The position numbers and the translations under genes are program-made. A DNA stretch of 5,685 bases from contig JAHEHQ010000187.1 of assembly GCA_024644505.1 (NCBI GenBank), positions 1-5,685 on the forward strand. The letters run 5' to 3'. Within the stretch, counting starts at the first letter, position 1. Each line of letters begins with the position of its first letter. The notes beneath the pieces were generated by a model. That model made no database searches, had not been told where the DNA came from, and saw only the letters and a list, made by a program, of their open reading frames with translations. The stretch is from Gammaproteobacteria bacterium. Its GTDB lineage: Bacteria > Pseudomonadota > Gammaproteobacteria > Chromatiales > Chromatiaceae. Shown piece after piece: positions 5,039 to 5,685 of this stretch.

Positions 5039-5685
5039 ATGGTCATGAATCGGGTCACCCAACATCCTGCTTCGTTCCCCGGGTTAATGATCGTCGTTGT
5101 GCAACTCCTGCTTGCAGGGTGTGCGACCCAGCCCAACCAGGCACCTTACCTGGTTATTCCCGATGCCCATGGCGGCGGTAAGGGGCTGGCCATCAGTCCC
5201 GACTCATCAAAGCTGGCTTCGGCGGGCTGGAACGGCAGGATCCGGGTCTGGACTCTCCCCGGTGGTGAAGGGGGCTGGGGCTGGCAGGGGCACCGCGGCG
5301 AGGTTACGACCCTGGTCTTTCTGGATATGGACCGGCTCCTGAGCGCGGGTTACGACGGCGGACTGACCGAATGGAGCACGAGGGGTGAGGAGATAAGGTC
5401 GGTAGATACCGGGTCGTCAGTATTGGCGATGGCCGTCGATGGGCCCCGACATCGGGTGCTCACAGGACACGAGGACGGCAGTGTGCGGCTCTGGAGTCTC
5501 CCGGCGCTCAAACCGATCAAGACCCTGGGGCGGCACAAGGGGAGTATCCGGGCGGTTGCCTTTGCGCCGGCCGGTGATCGCTTCGCCTCCGCCGGGACCA
5601 AGGGGCAGGTGACTCTCTGGGGCCCGGATGGAAGGGTGGAAAACCTGCCTCCTCCGGGGTCGGACGCCCGCACACTTGTATTCAC
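5039..5685 (+). CDS. WD40-repeat lipoprotein, 3' end outside the window
   Basis: The frame is open from the start to the window edge (215 codons, no stop). The N-terminus is a lipoprotein signal: hydrophobic LMIVVVQLLLAGC with lipobox Leu25-Ala-Gly-Cys28, so the mature protein should be lipid-anchored. There follow four beta-propeller blades of WD40 type. Each has a strand with a hydrophobic-Ser/Ala-Gly core and a closing Trp: about 44-83 (IRVWTL), 84-122 (GH..LTEW), 123-163 (GHEDGSVRLWSL) and 164-203 (GRH..VTLWGP). A seven-blade ring would need about 120 more residues, beyond 5685. WD40 domains are protein-interaction scaffolds; the partner is unknown, and a fused C-terminal domain cannot be excluded. 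The ATG at 5039 is taken as start (GGA eight bases before); ATG 5045 is nearly as good. The repeat-rich gap and different protein type suggest it is independent of the oxidase operon. Confidence 0.85.
   Translation, partial: MVMNRVTQHPASFPGLMIVVVQLLLAGCATQPNQAPYLVIPDAHGGGKGLAISPDSSKLASAGWNGRIRVWTLPGGEGGWGWQGHRGEVTTLVFLDMDRLLSAGYDGGLTEWSTRGEEIRSVDTGSSVLAMAVDGPRHRVLTGHEDGSVRLWSLPALKPIKTLGRHKGSIRAVAFAPAGDRFASAGTKGQVTLWGPDGRVENLPPPGSDARTLVF

Noticed and set aside
5097..5342. Open frame starting ATGTGCAAC within the WD40 gene
   Set aside because: It is out of frame with the lipobox and WD40 repeats and shows no motif. The real frame runs open to the window end.
5350..5685. Open frame on the - strand opposite the WD40 gene
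   Set aside because: It is antisense to clear WD40 blades and Ser/Arg/Pro-rich without recognisable domains.
1..5685. CRISPR arrays, tRNA or rRNA genes, insertion sequences, riboswitches
   Set aside because: No regularly spaced direct repeats, cloverleaf-like sequences, transposase motifs or recognisable riboswitch cores were seen.

Overview
The window is a GC-rich stretch of a proteobacterial chromosome, most likely a gammaproteobacterium. It carries the downstream half of an aa3-type cytochrome c oxidase cluster. The support is the gene order (Cox11, subunit III, a small reverse-strand twin-transmembrane gene, SURF1, a thioredoxin-fold-like membrane protein, heme O synthase, SCO) and the family motifs of each product. 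I recall this arrangement from Pseudomonas-like genomes. I cannot place the organism to genus from sequence alone.

Layout. Positions 1-69 are probably the last codons of an upstream gene. ctaG/cox11 (72-677) and coxC (758-1630) follow on the + strand; coxA and coxB are expected to lie upstream, outside the window. A 71-codon DUF2909-type gene (1637-1852) lies on the - strand, convergent with coxC. A 91-bp divergent gap (1853-1943) then opens a second + strand operon: SURF1 (1944-2660), a CxxxC membrane protein (2657-3292), ctaB/cyoE (3292-4215) and SCO/SenC (4216-4848). These four genes overlap or abut (GTGA, TAATG, TGA-ATG), which points to one translationally coupled mRNA. The next 190 bp (4849-5038) are non-coding and rich in inverted repeats, including a REP-like 30-bp hairpin. 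The window ends inside a WD40-repeat lipoprotein gene (5039 to beyond 5685) that looks unrelated to the oxidase cluster.

How the genes work together. Subunit III is a structural part of the oxidase. Cox11 delivers copper to the CuB site of subunit I, and SCO serves the CuA site of subunit II. CtaB farnesylates heme b to heme o, and SURF1 helps place heme a. The expected next enzyme, heme A synthase (CtaA/Cox15), normally sits directly upstream of ctaB in this gene order. Here it is absent: the stop of the CxxxC gene overlaps the ctaB start by one base. This is the most notable feature of the window. Second is that the CxxxC protein, normally left as 'hypothetical', keeps both cysteines and an Asp-His placed like the SCO copper ligands, so the operon may encode two SCO-like proteins. 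I found no CRISPR array, tRNA, rRNA, transposase or clearly novel system.
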